The notes under the pieces: generated by a model | Databases searched by the model: none | What the model saw: the letters and a program-made list of their open reading frames with translations, nothing else | What the model was told of the DNA's origin: nothing | Program-made: the position numbers and the translations under genes | Part shown: one piece after another, positions 41,779 to 50,116 of the stretch | How the letters are laid out: each line of letters begins with the position of its first letter | Numbering within the stretch: position 1 is the first letter of the stretch | NCBI RefSeq assembly: GCF_900148495.1 | Contig: NZ_FTRU01000008.1 | Location: 186,001-250,000 of the forward strand | Direction of reading: 5' to 3' | Length of the DNA stretch: 64,000 nucleotides | Source: Negativibacillus massiliensis | Lineage (GTDB): Bacteria; Bacillota; Clostridia; Oscillospirales; Ruminococcaceae

Positions 41779-42549
41779 TTGAAAGTTTTGTTTTTGGGAG
41801 ATGTTGTTGGAAAATCAGGATGCGATTTTGTGGCAAGGCATCTGGGAAGCATCAAAAAAACGTATGGAGTGGATGCTTGTATTATCAATGGAGAAAACTC
41901 GGCAGAAGGAAACGGAATTACACCGGACAGCGCAAGAATGCTGTTTGACGCCGGAGCCGATGTCATCACAACAGGAAACCATGTCCTGAAACGAAAAGAA
42001 ATCTTTCCAAAACTGGACGAACAAAACGGAATTATCCGTCCGTCAAACTATCATCACAGTGCTCCGGGAACCGGTGTGTTTGTGCTGGACAAGCTGCGCT
42101 GGCAGCTTTGTGTCATCAATCTTCAGGGACAGGCTGGAATGGAACCCTGCGGCAATCCGTTCGAGAAGATCGATCAGCTGTTACAGGAACTTCCGTATAA
42201 AAATATTCTGGTAGACTTTCATGCTGAGATGACTTCCGAGAAAAAAGCAATGGGCTATTATCTGGATGGAAGAGTTTCCGCTGTTCTGGGAACACACACC
42301 CATGTTCAGACCGCGGATGAACGGATCCTTCCAAAAGGAACTGCCTATATCACCGATGCCGGAATGTGCGGCGGCAAAAACTCAGTGCTGGGTGTAAAAA
42401 AAGAAATCATTATCCAGAAGTTTTTAACCAATCTTCCGGCACGCTTTGAGTATGACCATCAGGATATGGAACTCAATGCGGTTTTGATCGAAATCGACAA
42501 TGCAAGCGGAAAAGCACAGGATATCCAGCGCATCCGTATCGAAGAATAA
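41779..42549 (+). CDS. YmdB-family metallophosphoesterase (2',3'-cyclic nucleotide phosphodiesterase type)
   Basis: 256 aa from TTG 41779 with GGGAG 8 nt upstream; the longer frame starts inside the promoter. Metal-site motifs: LFLGDVVGKSG (Asp8), NGEN, TTGNHV, VDFHAEMTSEK and GTHTHVQTAD, as in B. subtilis YmdB, which controls biofilm and motility decisions and hydrolyses cyclic nucleotides in vitro. Length fits the family (about 260). Single gene with its own promoter; signalling target unknown here. Confidence 0.9.
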   Translation: MKVLFLGDVVGKSGCDFVARHLGSIKKTYGVDACIINGENSAEGNGITPDSARMLFDAGADVITTGNHVLKRKEIFPKLDEQNGIIRPSNYHHSAPGTGVFVLDKLRWQLCVINLQGQAGMEPCGNPFEKIDQLLQELPYKNILVDFHAEMTSEKKAMGYYLDGRVSAVLGTHTHVQTADERILPKGTAYITDAGMCGGKNSVLGVKKEIIIQKFLTNLPARFEYDHQDMELNAVLIEIDNASGKAQDIQRIRIEE

Positions 42550-42588
42550 TGGAAGAATGGAAACCAGGCAAACAAAAAGTACGAGCTT

Positions 42589-42616
42589 TTGACATAACTT
42601 TGTGCTATGATAAAAT
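42589..42616 (+). promoter_or_regulatory. Promoter of the family 5 solute-binding protein gene
   Basis: Consensus TTGACA at 42589-42594, 16-bp spacer, TAAAAT at 42611-42616. Confidence 0.7.
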
Positions 42617-42654
42617 AACCCAGATAATCTTCTGGAGTTTTGGGAGAGGATACG

Positions 42655-44154
42655 ATGAAACTGACAGTTCGCTTGATCGCGCTGCTTATGGGTATCCTGA
42701 TGCTTTCAGGATGCGGTCCATCGACGATTGGGGAAAAACAGTCTTTTAATCCGAATTTGACAGTGGGGGAATCTCAGGAGCAAACCCAAGAGAATACACA
42801 GCAGAAGGTAGACACTCTCAAGCTTCCCTGTGACTATGATTCCCTGATTGCTTCGCCGTGGAATTGTGCGGATCAGAACAGCCGCAAGGCAGCGATGCTT
42901 CTTTATGATTCCCCTGTTTTCCTGACACAGCAATTTCAGGCAGAACCAGCTTTGGTGACTGTTTCCGGTTCCGGAACACAGTGGACACTAACAGTTCGGG
43001 ATGGGGTGACCTTTTCAGATGGTTCTGCATTGACAGCACAGGACATCGATAACAGCCTGACAATGGCAATGGCGGAAGGTTCCTATTACCGCAATGCTTT
43101 AACCAATATCAGTTCCCATAAGGCGACATCCGATACACAGGTGGAGGTTACATTGAACACAGCGGACGCTCTGTTTGCAAATCTTCTGACCTTTCCGGTG
43201 GCAAAACTTTCTGGAAGCACCTATATCGGTACGGGAAAATATGTTTACTCAGCAAAGGGAGAATCCTCACAGGACAGTACCATCTTAAAGAAAAACCCAT
43301 CCTATTGGGGCGAGGCTTCCAGCATCGACCAGATTGAACTGATCTCACTGACCAAAAAGGATGTTGCAACCTACAGCCTGAAACTGGGTGAGATCGATGG
43401 ACTTTATACCGAAGGAGCATCTTCGGATATTGCAAATCTTTCTACCAGCAATTATCCAGTTACCTCAAACCAGTTGATTTTCCTGGGAGCAAACTCGACT
43501 AGAGGAGATACTGCCAATGCAGCTTTGCGCCAGGCAATCAGTCTTGCTTTGGACAGACAGTATCTAATTCAGTCAGCATTTTCGACTTCTGCGATTGCTT
43601 CTGCTTCGCCGCTTCACCCTAACTTTTTGTCCAGTACACCAACACAGGATCTGGAGGGAGCAAAAAAACTGCTTTCAGATGCAGGACTTACTTCGGAAGG
43701 AAGTACACTGCAATTAAGTTTGCTTTATTGCAGTGACGGTGCAGATCGCTTGCAGACAGCCAACCAGATTGCGGCCCAGCTTGCCGAGGTTGGAATCGAA
43801 GTGACGCTGGAAGCGAAAAATCAGGAGGAATATTTTTCGACGCTCAATTCCGGTTCTTATGACCTGTATTTGGGAGAGATTCTGCTTGGAGACGATATGG
43901 ATCTGAGTCATCTGCTCACCAAAGGAGAGCGATATGGATATGGTTCAGCACCATCTGAGGCGCTGACAGCTGCCTATCAGACCGCATTTTCTACCGGGGA
44001 AGGCTGGGATACTTTTGTTACCACATTCCAGCAGGAATATCCGGTTATTCCGCTGGCATTTCGCAACAATACCTTCTCACTTGCCAGAAAATACTCCCTT
44101 TCGGTAAATGCGACCCGCAATAATCTGTTCTATCAGATGGAAGATTGGCAGTAA
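42655..44154 (+). CDS. ABC transporter substrate-binding lipoprotein, family 5 (peptide/nickel type)
   Basis: 499 aa from ATG 42655 with GGGAGAGG upstream. Lipobox LMLSGC. SBP family 5 features: WTLTVRDGVTFSDGSALTAQDI (about 107-128), GTGKYVYSAKG, LKKNPSYWGEASSIDQIEL and LRQAISLALDRQYLI. It should bind an oligopeptide or similar ligand outside the membrane. No permease or ATPase genes of the peptide type are adjacent, so it is an orphan binding protein or a sensor partner. Ligand unknown. Confidence 0.85.
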   Translation: MKLTVRLIALLMGILMLSGCGPSTIGEKQSFNPNLTVGESQEQTQENTQQKVDTLKLPCDYDSLIASPWNCADQNSRKAAMLLYDSPVFLTQQFQAEPALVTVSGSGTQWTLTVRDGVTFSDGSALTAQDIDNSLTMAMAEGSYYRNALTNISSHKATSDTQVEVTLNTADALFANLLTFPVAKLSGSTYIGTGKYVYSAKGESSQDSTILKKNPSYWGEASSIDQIELISLTKKDVATYSLKLGEIDGLYTEGASSDIANLSTSNYPVTSNQLIFLGANSTRGDTANAALRQAISLALDRQYLIQSAFSTSAIASASPLHPNFLSSTPTQDLEGAKKLLSDAGLTSEGSTLQLSLLYCSDGADRLQTANQIAAQLAEVGIEVTLEAKNQEEYFSTLNSGSYDLYLGEILLGDDMDLSHLLTKGERYGYGSAPSEALTAAYQTAFSTGEGWDTFVTTFQQEYPVIPLAFRNNTFSLARKYSLSVNATRNNLFYQMEDWQ

Positions 44155-44183
44155 GAATATTGTAACACTTGTTAAACTTAACA

Positions 44184-44206
44184 TGGGAATGGAATTTCCA
44201 TTCCCA
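44184..44206 (+). other. GC-containing hairpin downstream of the solute-binding protein gene
   Basis: TGGGAATGG (44184-44192) pairs with CCATTCCCA (44198-44206) with a 5-nt loop but lacks a T run. It may be a weak terminator or mRNA end structure. Confidence 0.45.
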
Positions 44207-44348
44207 CATATTTGTAAATAAAGCATGAAATAGCGAAAAATAAACGGGAAAGTCTATTCAAACGGGCGTAAATAAGGTATAATTATATCATTGATAGGTA
44301 TGCCCTTAAAAAGCGTCGTTCCGGCGCAAAGAAAGGAACGTGTGATTT

Positions 44349-44699
44349 ATGATTAAATTTGAAAATCATCTCGGATCAATCGAAATTTCCCAGGATTATT
44401 TTGCAAACCTGGTAGGCCACGCTGCTTCGGAATGTTTTGGTGTTGCCGGAATGGTCGAAAGCACGGCTTCCCAGGGATTACGATATATTCTGAAAAAAGA
44501 TGAGGCACAGGATAAGGGAGTAAAGGTGCGCTATGTTGGCGGCGGTCTGGTCATTGACCTGCACATTGCTGTTACCTATGGCGTCAATATCTCGGCTATC
44601 GTTAAGAGCATTGTCAACAAGGTTCGCTATACTGTGGAAGAAGCAACTGGCTTCCAGGTAGCAAAAGTCAATGTCTTTGTTGATGACATGAAACAATAA
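44349..44699 (+). CDS. Asp23/Gls24 family envelope stress protein
   Basis: 116 aa, AAAGGAAC upstream of the ATG and a TATAAT at 44278-44283. It carries the family core GSIEISQDYFANLVGHAASE, then VRYVGGGLVIDLHIAVTYG and VNKVRYTVEEATGFQVAKVNVFVDDM. Members are linked to cell-envelope homeostasis and fatty acid metabolism in Firmicutes. It is followed 65 bp later by the DAK2-domain gene, the same pair as yloU-yloV in Bacillus. Confidence 0.9.
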   Translation: MIKFENHLGSIEISQDYFANLVGHAASECFGVAGMVESTASQGLRYILKKDEAQDKGVKVRYVGGGLVIDLHIAVTYGVNISAIVKSIVNKVRYTVEEATGFQVAKVNVFVDDMKQ

Positions 44700-44764
44700 A
44701 TCTGCTTTCAGGAACCCCATGTTGTCAGGAAAGACAGGTATAGTTTGGTTAAGGAGTGTTTAGT

Positions 44765-46441
44765 GTGATAAAGGGAAGTCAGCTCAGAGATGCGTTTATC
44801 TCTGGCGCAAACAGCATTTCAAATTGCAGACAGCAGGTAGACGCGCTCAATGTATTCCCTGTACCGGATGGTGATACCGGTACAAATATGTCGATGACCA
44901 TCAACGCTGCAAAACGGGAACTGGAAACTCTCAAGGATGATCCAACCGTTGAGCAGGTATCCAAAAAGGCAGCTTCGGCTCTTCTGCGTGGTGCGAGAGG
45001 AAACTCTGGTGTTATCCTTTCTTTGCTGTTCCGTGGATTCTCCAAAGGTCTGGAAGGCAAGGAAGAAGCAGACGCAAAGGATATTGCGCATGCACTGTCT
45101 CTTGGTGTTTCTGCTGCTTATAAAGCAGTTATGAAGCCGACAGAGGGTACTATTCTGACCGTTGCGAGACTTGCCTCTGAACATGCACAGCAGGTTGCCC
45201 AGCAGGAAGAAGTAACCGAAGTGATGATGTGGAAAGAGATCCTTTCTGCAGCAGAGGATGCGCTTGCACAGACTCCGGAGATGCTTCCGGTACTTAAAAA
45301 GGCAGGCGTTGTCGATGCAGGCGGTCAGGGCTTTGTGGAAATCTGGAAAGGTATGCTGTCGGTAATCGAAAACGAACAGATCATTCCTTCCGAAGAAGAA
45401 GCTCAGGCAGCTCCAAAAGAGAAAAAGGCACACGGTGTTGCAGCAGAGTTCAATGAAGAGGATATTCATTTCTGCTATTGCACCGAGTTTATCATCAACA
45501 AAGAGCATCCGGATGCAGACCCGCTTTCTCTGCGTGCATATCTGGAATCCATCGGTGACTGTGTTGTTGTAGTTGATGATGAAGAGATCATCAAGTGTCA
45601 TGTACATACCAATGAGCCAGGTAATGCAATTCAGGCAGCACTGAAGCTGGGTTATCTGACTAATATGAAGATCGATAACATGAAAGAACAGCACGGCGAT
45701 AACAACAAGCTGGTCGATCTGGAAGCAGAAGGACAGCCAGCATTCCCATATAAGGCTGTTGATCCGGATAAAGAATATGGTTTTGTTGCAATTGCAGCAG
45801 GCGAAGGTGTAAAACAGCTGTTTGTTGATCTGGGTGTTGACAATGTTGTCAGCGGTGGTCAGACCATGAACCCATCTACCGATGATATTCTTTCCGCAAT
45901 CCATGCAACTGCAGCAAAAAGAGTTTTTGTTCTTCCAAATAACAAAAACATTATCATGGCAGCAGAACAGGCAGCAAATCTGGCAGACCGTAAAGTAGAC
46001 GTTCTCCAGACCAGAACCATCCCACAGGGACTTTCTGCAATGCTGGCATTTGATCCGGAAGCAGACCGCAAACAGAATGTTACCAACATGGTTCAGGCTT
46101 ATGAAAGAGTTGGAACCGGTTCGGTTACCTTTGCAGCACGTGACAGTGACTATGAAGGTCACAAGATCAAGAAGGGCGAACTGCTAGCACTGGAAAACGG
46201 AAAGATGTCCTTTGTTGATACTGACCTGAAAAAGACAGTAGTTAAACTGACCCACAACCTCACCAAGAAATCACCAAACAAGGATGCAAGCTTTGTTACT
46301 CTGATTTACGGTGAAGATGTTGCAGAAGACCAGGCAGAAGAAATCCGCGAAGCAGTAGCAGAACGTCTTGGCGATAGCGCTGAGGTTGTTCTGATTGCAG
46401 GCAAACAGCCGGTTTACTACTTTATCATTTCGGTTGAATAG
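44765..46441 (+). CDS. yloV: DAK2/DegV-associated kinase-like protein (YloV; fatty acid kinase A type)
   Basis: 558 aa from GTG 44765 with AAGGAG 8 nt upstream. The N-terminal DhaL-type ATP-binding domain shows NVFPVPDGDTGTNMSMT and RGARGNSGVILSLLFRG (about 25-95). A middle domain and a C-terminal DegV-like part (about 240-558) follow. The homologue FakA phosphorylates fatty acids presented by FakB proteins. No fakB is adjacent, but that is common. Sequence is complete and codon use is biased toward frequent codons. Confidence 0.9.
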   Translation: MIKGSQLRDAFISGANSISNCRQQVDALNVFPVPDGDTGTNMSMTINAAKRELETLKDDPTVEQVSKKAASALLRGARGNSGVILSLLFRGFSKGLEGKEEADAKDIAHALSLGVSAAYKAVMKPTEGTILTVARLASEHAQQVAQQEEVTEVMMWKEILSAAEDALAQTPEMLPVLKKAGVVDAGGQGFVEIWKGMLSVIENEQIIPSEEEAQAAPKEKKAHGVAAEFNEEDIHFCYCTEFIINKEHPDADPLSLRAYLESIGDCVVVVDDEEIIKCHVHTNEPGNAIQAALKLGYLTNMKIDNMKEQHGDNNKLVDLEAEGQPAFPYKAVDPDKEYGFVAIAAGEGVKQLFVDLGVDNVVSGGQTMNPSTDDILSAIHATAAKRVFVLPNNKNIIMAAEQAANLADRKVDVLQTRTIPQGLSAMLAFDPEADRKQNVTNMVQAYERVGTGSVTFAARDSDYEGHKIKKGELLALENGKMSFVDTDLKKTVVKLTHNLTKKSPNKDASFVTLIYGEDVAEDQAEEIREAVAERLGDSAEVVLIAGKQPVYYFIISVE

Positions 46442-46449
46442 GAATTATA

Positions 46450-46481
46450 AAAAAGAGCGGTTCATTGGAACCGCTCTTTTT
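46450..46481. terminator. Bidirectional terminator between yloV and the kinase-like gene
   Basis: AAAAAGAGCGGTTC pairs with GAACCGCTCTTTTT around ATTG, between convergent genes. Confidence 0.88.
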
Positions 46482-46499
46482 GCGTTTATACATAACAGA

Positions 46500-47672
46500 T
46501 TAGATTGCACTCCATTCACACACATCGGAAAGGTAGATGTACATTGGTGAATAGGAATTGGTGATATATTCCACTGGATTATCACAGAATGTGAGTTCTC
46601 CGGGGTATTCGCTTTGCAGAGAACGGGAAATGGTAAAGCTGACGGATGTTCCTTTTTCAGAGGAAAAGATGGAAATATCTCCGTCGTGATGATTGACAAT
46701 CATCTTGCACACGGTTAATCCCAACCCAAGGTGAGAAAAATGCAAATCTTCCCGGCTACTGGTAAAGTATGGCTCAAATACATGAGGGAGTACATCCGAC
46801 TGGATGCCAAGACCATTATCTGATACCACAAAACGAACAGAACGTTTGCTGACACTGACTTCGATGTGGATTGTTTTGAGTTCTGCGTCAGGATCGGCAA
46901 AAGCAATCGAATTGGAAAGAAGGCAGGTCAAAACAATAACCAGTTTATCAGGGTCAAGATTCAGGTCAATTTGCTCAGAGGGAAGATGAAAACTCAGCTG
47001 AATTCCAACGCATCGAACCACCATCTGGAGATGTTTGAACAGGTCCTCAAGATAAGGATTGAGAGAAATCAGTTTGAGATTTCGTTCTGCCAAACCATTT
47101 GAGTAGGCAGTATATTCTGAAAGAATGCTGCATGATTTCAGCATGTGATAGCAGTGCTGATTAAGCTGCTGCAAGAGCGTCTCACAGGAAACGATATCTT
47201 CCACTTCCAGTCGGCGTGCCATGGTGGAAATACCAGAAAAGATAGATCCTAGAGGGTCACGCAGAGCAATATTAAAATTTTGAAGCATTTTCTGGGAAAG
47301 ATTGGTGTCAGAAGGGAAAAGTTCACTGCTGCTTACCGAAAAGTGGACAGCGGCACCAATCCAGACATGAGCATCGTCATATAATGGCGAAAATGTTAGA
47401 ACTGTATTTACCATCGGAAGGCGGGAAGGACAGGAGAAGGATGCGTCCTGTGTACGCATTGCAAGAATGACGGAAGACAGGTCATATCCTTTCATCATTG
47501 AAATTACATTGTCCTTGCTGCACAGAAAAGGATATCGATCTTTTAAATATTGATTCTCCCAAAACTGGGTTAAATTTTCATCAACAAGTGCAATCGGCAG
47601 TGGAACAAGATCAGAAGAGTCCATGATGGATTGAAAATAAGATTCTATCAGTAAATTAAAATCCTGCGTCAT
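46500..47672 (-). CDS. Histidine-kinase-like ATPase lacking the phospho-acceptor histidine
   Basis: 390 aa from ATG 47672, with AGAGGTG upstream. Residues about 20-120 look PAS-like. The helical dimerisation segment reads NIALRDPLGSI (134-144), where sensor kinases have SHELRTPL; the His is replaced by Ile135 and the Glu by Ala. The HATPase_c domain is intact: N box LLSNSIAFA, G1 DNGLGI, F box FEPYFTS and G2 LGLGLTVCKMIV. No membrane helix is evident, so it is cytoplasmic. No response regulator is adjacent. It may be a Spo0B-like or ATP-dependent sensor; own promoter at 47782-47810. Confidence 0.82.
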   Translation of the reverse strand: MTQDFNLLIESYFQSIMDSSDLVPLPIALVDENLTQFWENQYLKDRYPFLCSKDNVISMMKGYDLSSVILAMRTQDASFSCPSRLPMVNTVLTFSPLYDDAHVWIGAAVHFSVSSSELFPSDTNLSQKMLQNFNIALRDPLGSIFSGISTMARRLEVEDIVSCETLLQQLNQHCYHMLKSCSILSEYTAYSNGLAERNLKLISLNPYLEDLFKHLQMVVRCVGIQLSFHLPSEQIDLNLDPDKLVIVLTCLLSNSIAFADPDAELKTIHIEVSVSKRSVRFVVSDNGLGIQSDVLPHVFEPYFTSSREDLHFSHLGLGLTVCKMIVNHHDGDISIFSSEKGTSVSFTISRSLQSEYPGELTFCDNPVEYITNSYSPMYIYLSDVCEWSAI

Positions 47673-47781
47673 AGCACACCTCTTTCCAAACAGTGAAGTA
47701 TAGTTAGCTTTTCTTTTTGGCAGGAAAATATACATTTATTATTTTTCGACATAAAATGACAAAATATGACATCACAGCTTT

Positions 47782-47810
47782 AGTATAACGAATAATTTTA
47801 AAAAATGCAA
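47782..47810 (-). promoter_or_regulatory. Promoter of the histidine-kinase-like gene
   Basis: On the minus strand TTGCAT (47810-47805), 17-bp spacer, TATACT (47787-47782). Confidence 0.7.
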
Positions 47811-47991
47811 ATATCCTTTTATCAGCCTATGAAGGGGACAGGTAACAGGTGAGACATTTTTTGAGTCGAAAGTAAAAGAATGTAACGGAAAAAACGCAAT
47901 TTTCTATGTGAAAACTTGCAAAAATCAATCTGACAACACGAGAAAAATCAGTCATATAGTAAAAATAATAGTTAAAAATATAACAAAGGGA

Positions 47992-48020
47992 TTGTATATT
48001 TCAGGAAAATAGGGTAATAT
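47992..48020 (+). promoter_or_regulatory. Promoter of gapA
   Basis: TTGTAT 47992-47997, 17-bp spacer, TAATAT 48015-48020; leader of about 30 nt to the AGGAGG site. Confidence 0.7.
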
Positions 48021-48033
48021 ATAAGAGAACTAA

Positions 48034-49074
<1,041 letters not shown>

Positions 49075-49089
49075 TCAAATATTGATTTT

Positions 49090-49127
49090 GAAGGACCGAA
49101 GCCAAAAGGCTTTGGTCCTTCTTTTTT
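49090..49127 (+). terminator. Terminator of gapA
   Basis: GAAGGACCGAAGCC (49090-49103) pairs with GGCTTTGGTCCTTC (49108-49121), with one G-U pair, followed by six T. Confidence 0.9.
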
Positions 49128-49441
49128 GGAGTGGATCTAAAATAGAGGTTTTTTGTCAAACTTTTGTACACAAAAGTTTGCGGATTCCAAAGGCAGAGCC
49201 TTTGGGCGCTCGTCGCAACGAGCGAAATCTCTTATCGTCAGGCGCTCAGTGGGAGAGCTCGAAAACCTTTTTGCAAGAGAAAAGGTTCTCGAAAACCAAT
49301 TATAAGTAGCATGCTACCAGCAAAAATTATCTGGTGGATGATTTTTGCGCGCATAAAACTACGGTTTAACCCTGTAAATTGTTTAAAACTTTGTTTTGCG
49401 GGAAAGTTGTAGTTTCAGATTTATCATACCAAAAATATGCA
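49128..49441. repeat. Intergenic repeat region with dispersed modules
   Basis: It contains a near-perfect palindrome around GTAC (ACTTTTGTACACAAAAGT, 49160-49177) and the 17-nt word at 49166-49182 shared with 18981-18997. Small hairpins follow (CAAAGGC-AGA-GCCTTTG; CGCTCGT-CGCA-ACGAGCG), then the 25-nt imperfect palindrome at 49322-49346 shared with 17337-17361. Short open frames through it (49061-49412) have no start signals. Confidence 0.6.
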
Positions 49442-49486
49442 ATAAATATAGACTTATTTTATCTTGCAAAATAAGTCTATATTTAT
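49442..49486. repeat. Perfect 19-bp inverted repeat upstream of the ribbon-helix-helix gene
   Basis: Positions 49442-49460 and 49468-49486 are exact reverse complements with a 7-nt spacer. No T run follows, so it is not a standard terminator. It ends 43 bp before the start codon of the ribbon-helix-helix protein and could be its operator. Confidence 0.75.
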
Positions 49487-49529
49487 CGAAAAATGCACGC
49501 TATCATTTGATTATAGTGAGGTGCAGATG

Positions 49530-49715
49530 ATGTTCAGGATACAAAAAGGGTATGATACGGAGTCAAAAACATTTCGTTTACCGGTTGGTATGATAAGGAA
49601 ATTAGAAGAAGTTGCAGCGAAAAACAATACTTCACTGAATCGGGTGGTGATTCAGTGCCTGAACTATGCATTGGAGAATTTGGACGAATCAGATCATGAT
49701 GTTCCAAAAGAATAA
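49530..49715 (+). CDS. Small ribbon-helix-helix (Arc/CopG-like) protein
   Basis: 61 aa from ATG 49530, the second of two adjacent ATGs, with GAGG 8 nt upstream. The stretch KTFRLPVGMIRKLEEVAAKN, then TSLNRVVIQCLNYALENL, matches a beta-strand followed by two helices, as in ribbon-helix-helix DNA-binding proteins; the tail is acidic. Such dimers bind inverted repeats and often control their own gene. No toxin gene follows, since a terminator comes directly after it. Targets beyond the adjacent repeat are unknown. Confidence 0.75.
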   Translation: MFRIQKGYDTESKTFRLPVGMIRKLEEVAAKNNTSLNRVVIQCLNYALENLDESDHDVPKE

Positions 49716-49735
49716 GATCAGACAGGAAATTTTTA

Positions 49736-49764
49736 CCCGAAGCCTTTGGCTTCGGGCTTTTTTT
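49736..49764 (+). terminator. Terminator of the ribbon-helix-helix gene
   Basis: CCCGAAGCC pairs with GGCTTCGGG around TTT, then C and seven T. Confidence 0.88.
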
Positions 49765-50116
49765 ATGTAAAAGAACGGAAAAGAAAAAATCAAAAGCAAC
49801 TTTCTTTCGATAAATTTTGTGGAAAGAAGTATGTTATGATTAACGCTGCGGATTTGTCAGAAATATACCAGAAAAGCAGAATAATAAGTTCAAATTGGCA
49901 GTTTTCCTATATCGTTTTACTAAAAAAAACACTTCAAACTGTATAAAGTGTCATAACGTGACAGAATAAAAAGGCTTAGAACAGTGCGAGATTTTGTTAA
50001 TATACAACAAAGTTTTTGTAAAGCTCAAAATGATATTTCATGATTTTATACAATAAATGCTTGAAAAAATGCTGGTTTTCTGGTATGATAATGCTAAACA
50101 CGAGGGGGTTGATAGT
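49765..50116. other. 352-bp AT-rich region upstream of glgB
   Basis: No accepted gene. The only clear element is the glgB promoter at 50061-50089. An open frame at 49746-49946 begins inside the terminator and has no ribosome binding site. Confidence 0.55.
50061..50089 (+). promoter_or_regulatory. Promoter of the glycogen operon
   Basis: TTGAAA 50061-50066, 17-bp spacer, TATGAT 50084-50089; the start codon is about 22 nt beyond the expected transcription start. Confidence 0.72.

Noticed and set aside
44184-44206. Hairpin after the solute-binding protein gene as a full terminator
   Set aside because: The stem is good but there is no T run, so it is listed only as a hairpin.
44819-46162. 447-aa open frame on the minus strand across yloV
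   Set aside because: Antisense shadow; Cys/Phe-rich, without a start signal.
49746-49946. 66-aa frame upstream of glgB
   Set aside because: Its start lies in the T run of a terminator, with no ribosome binding site.
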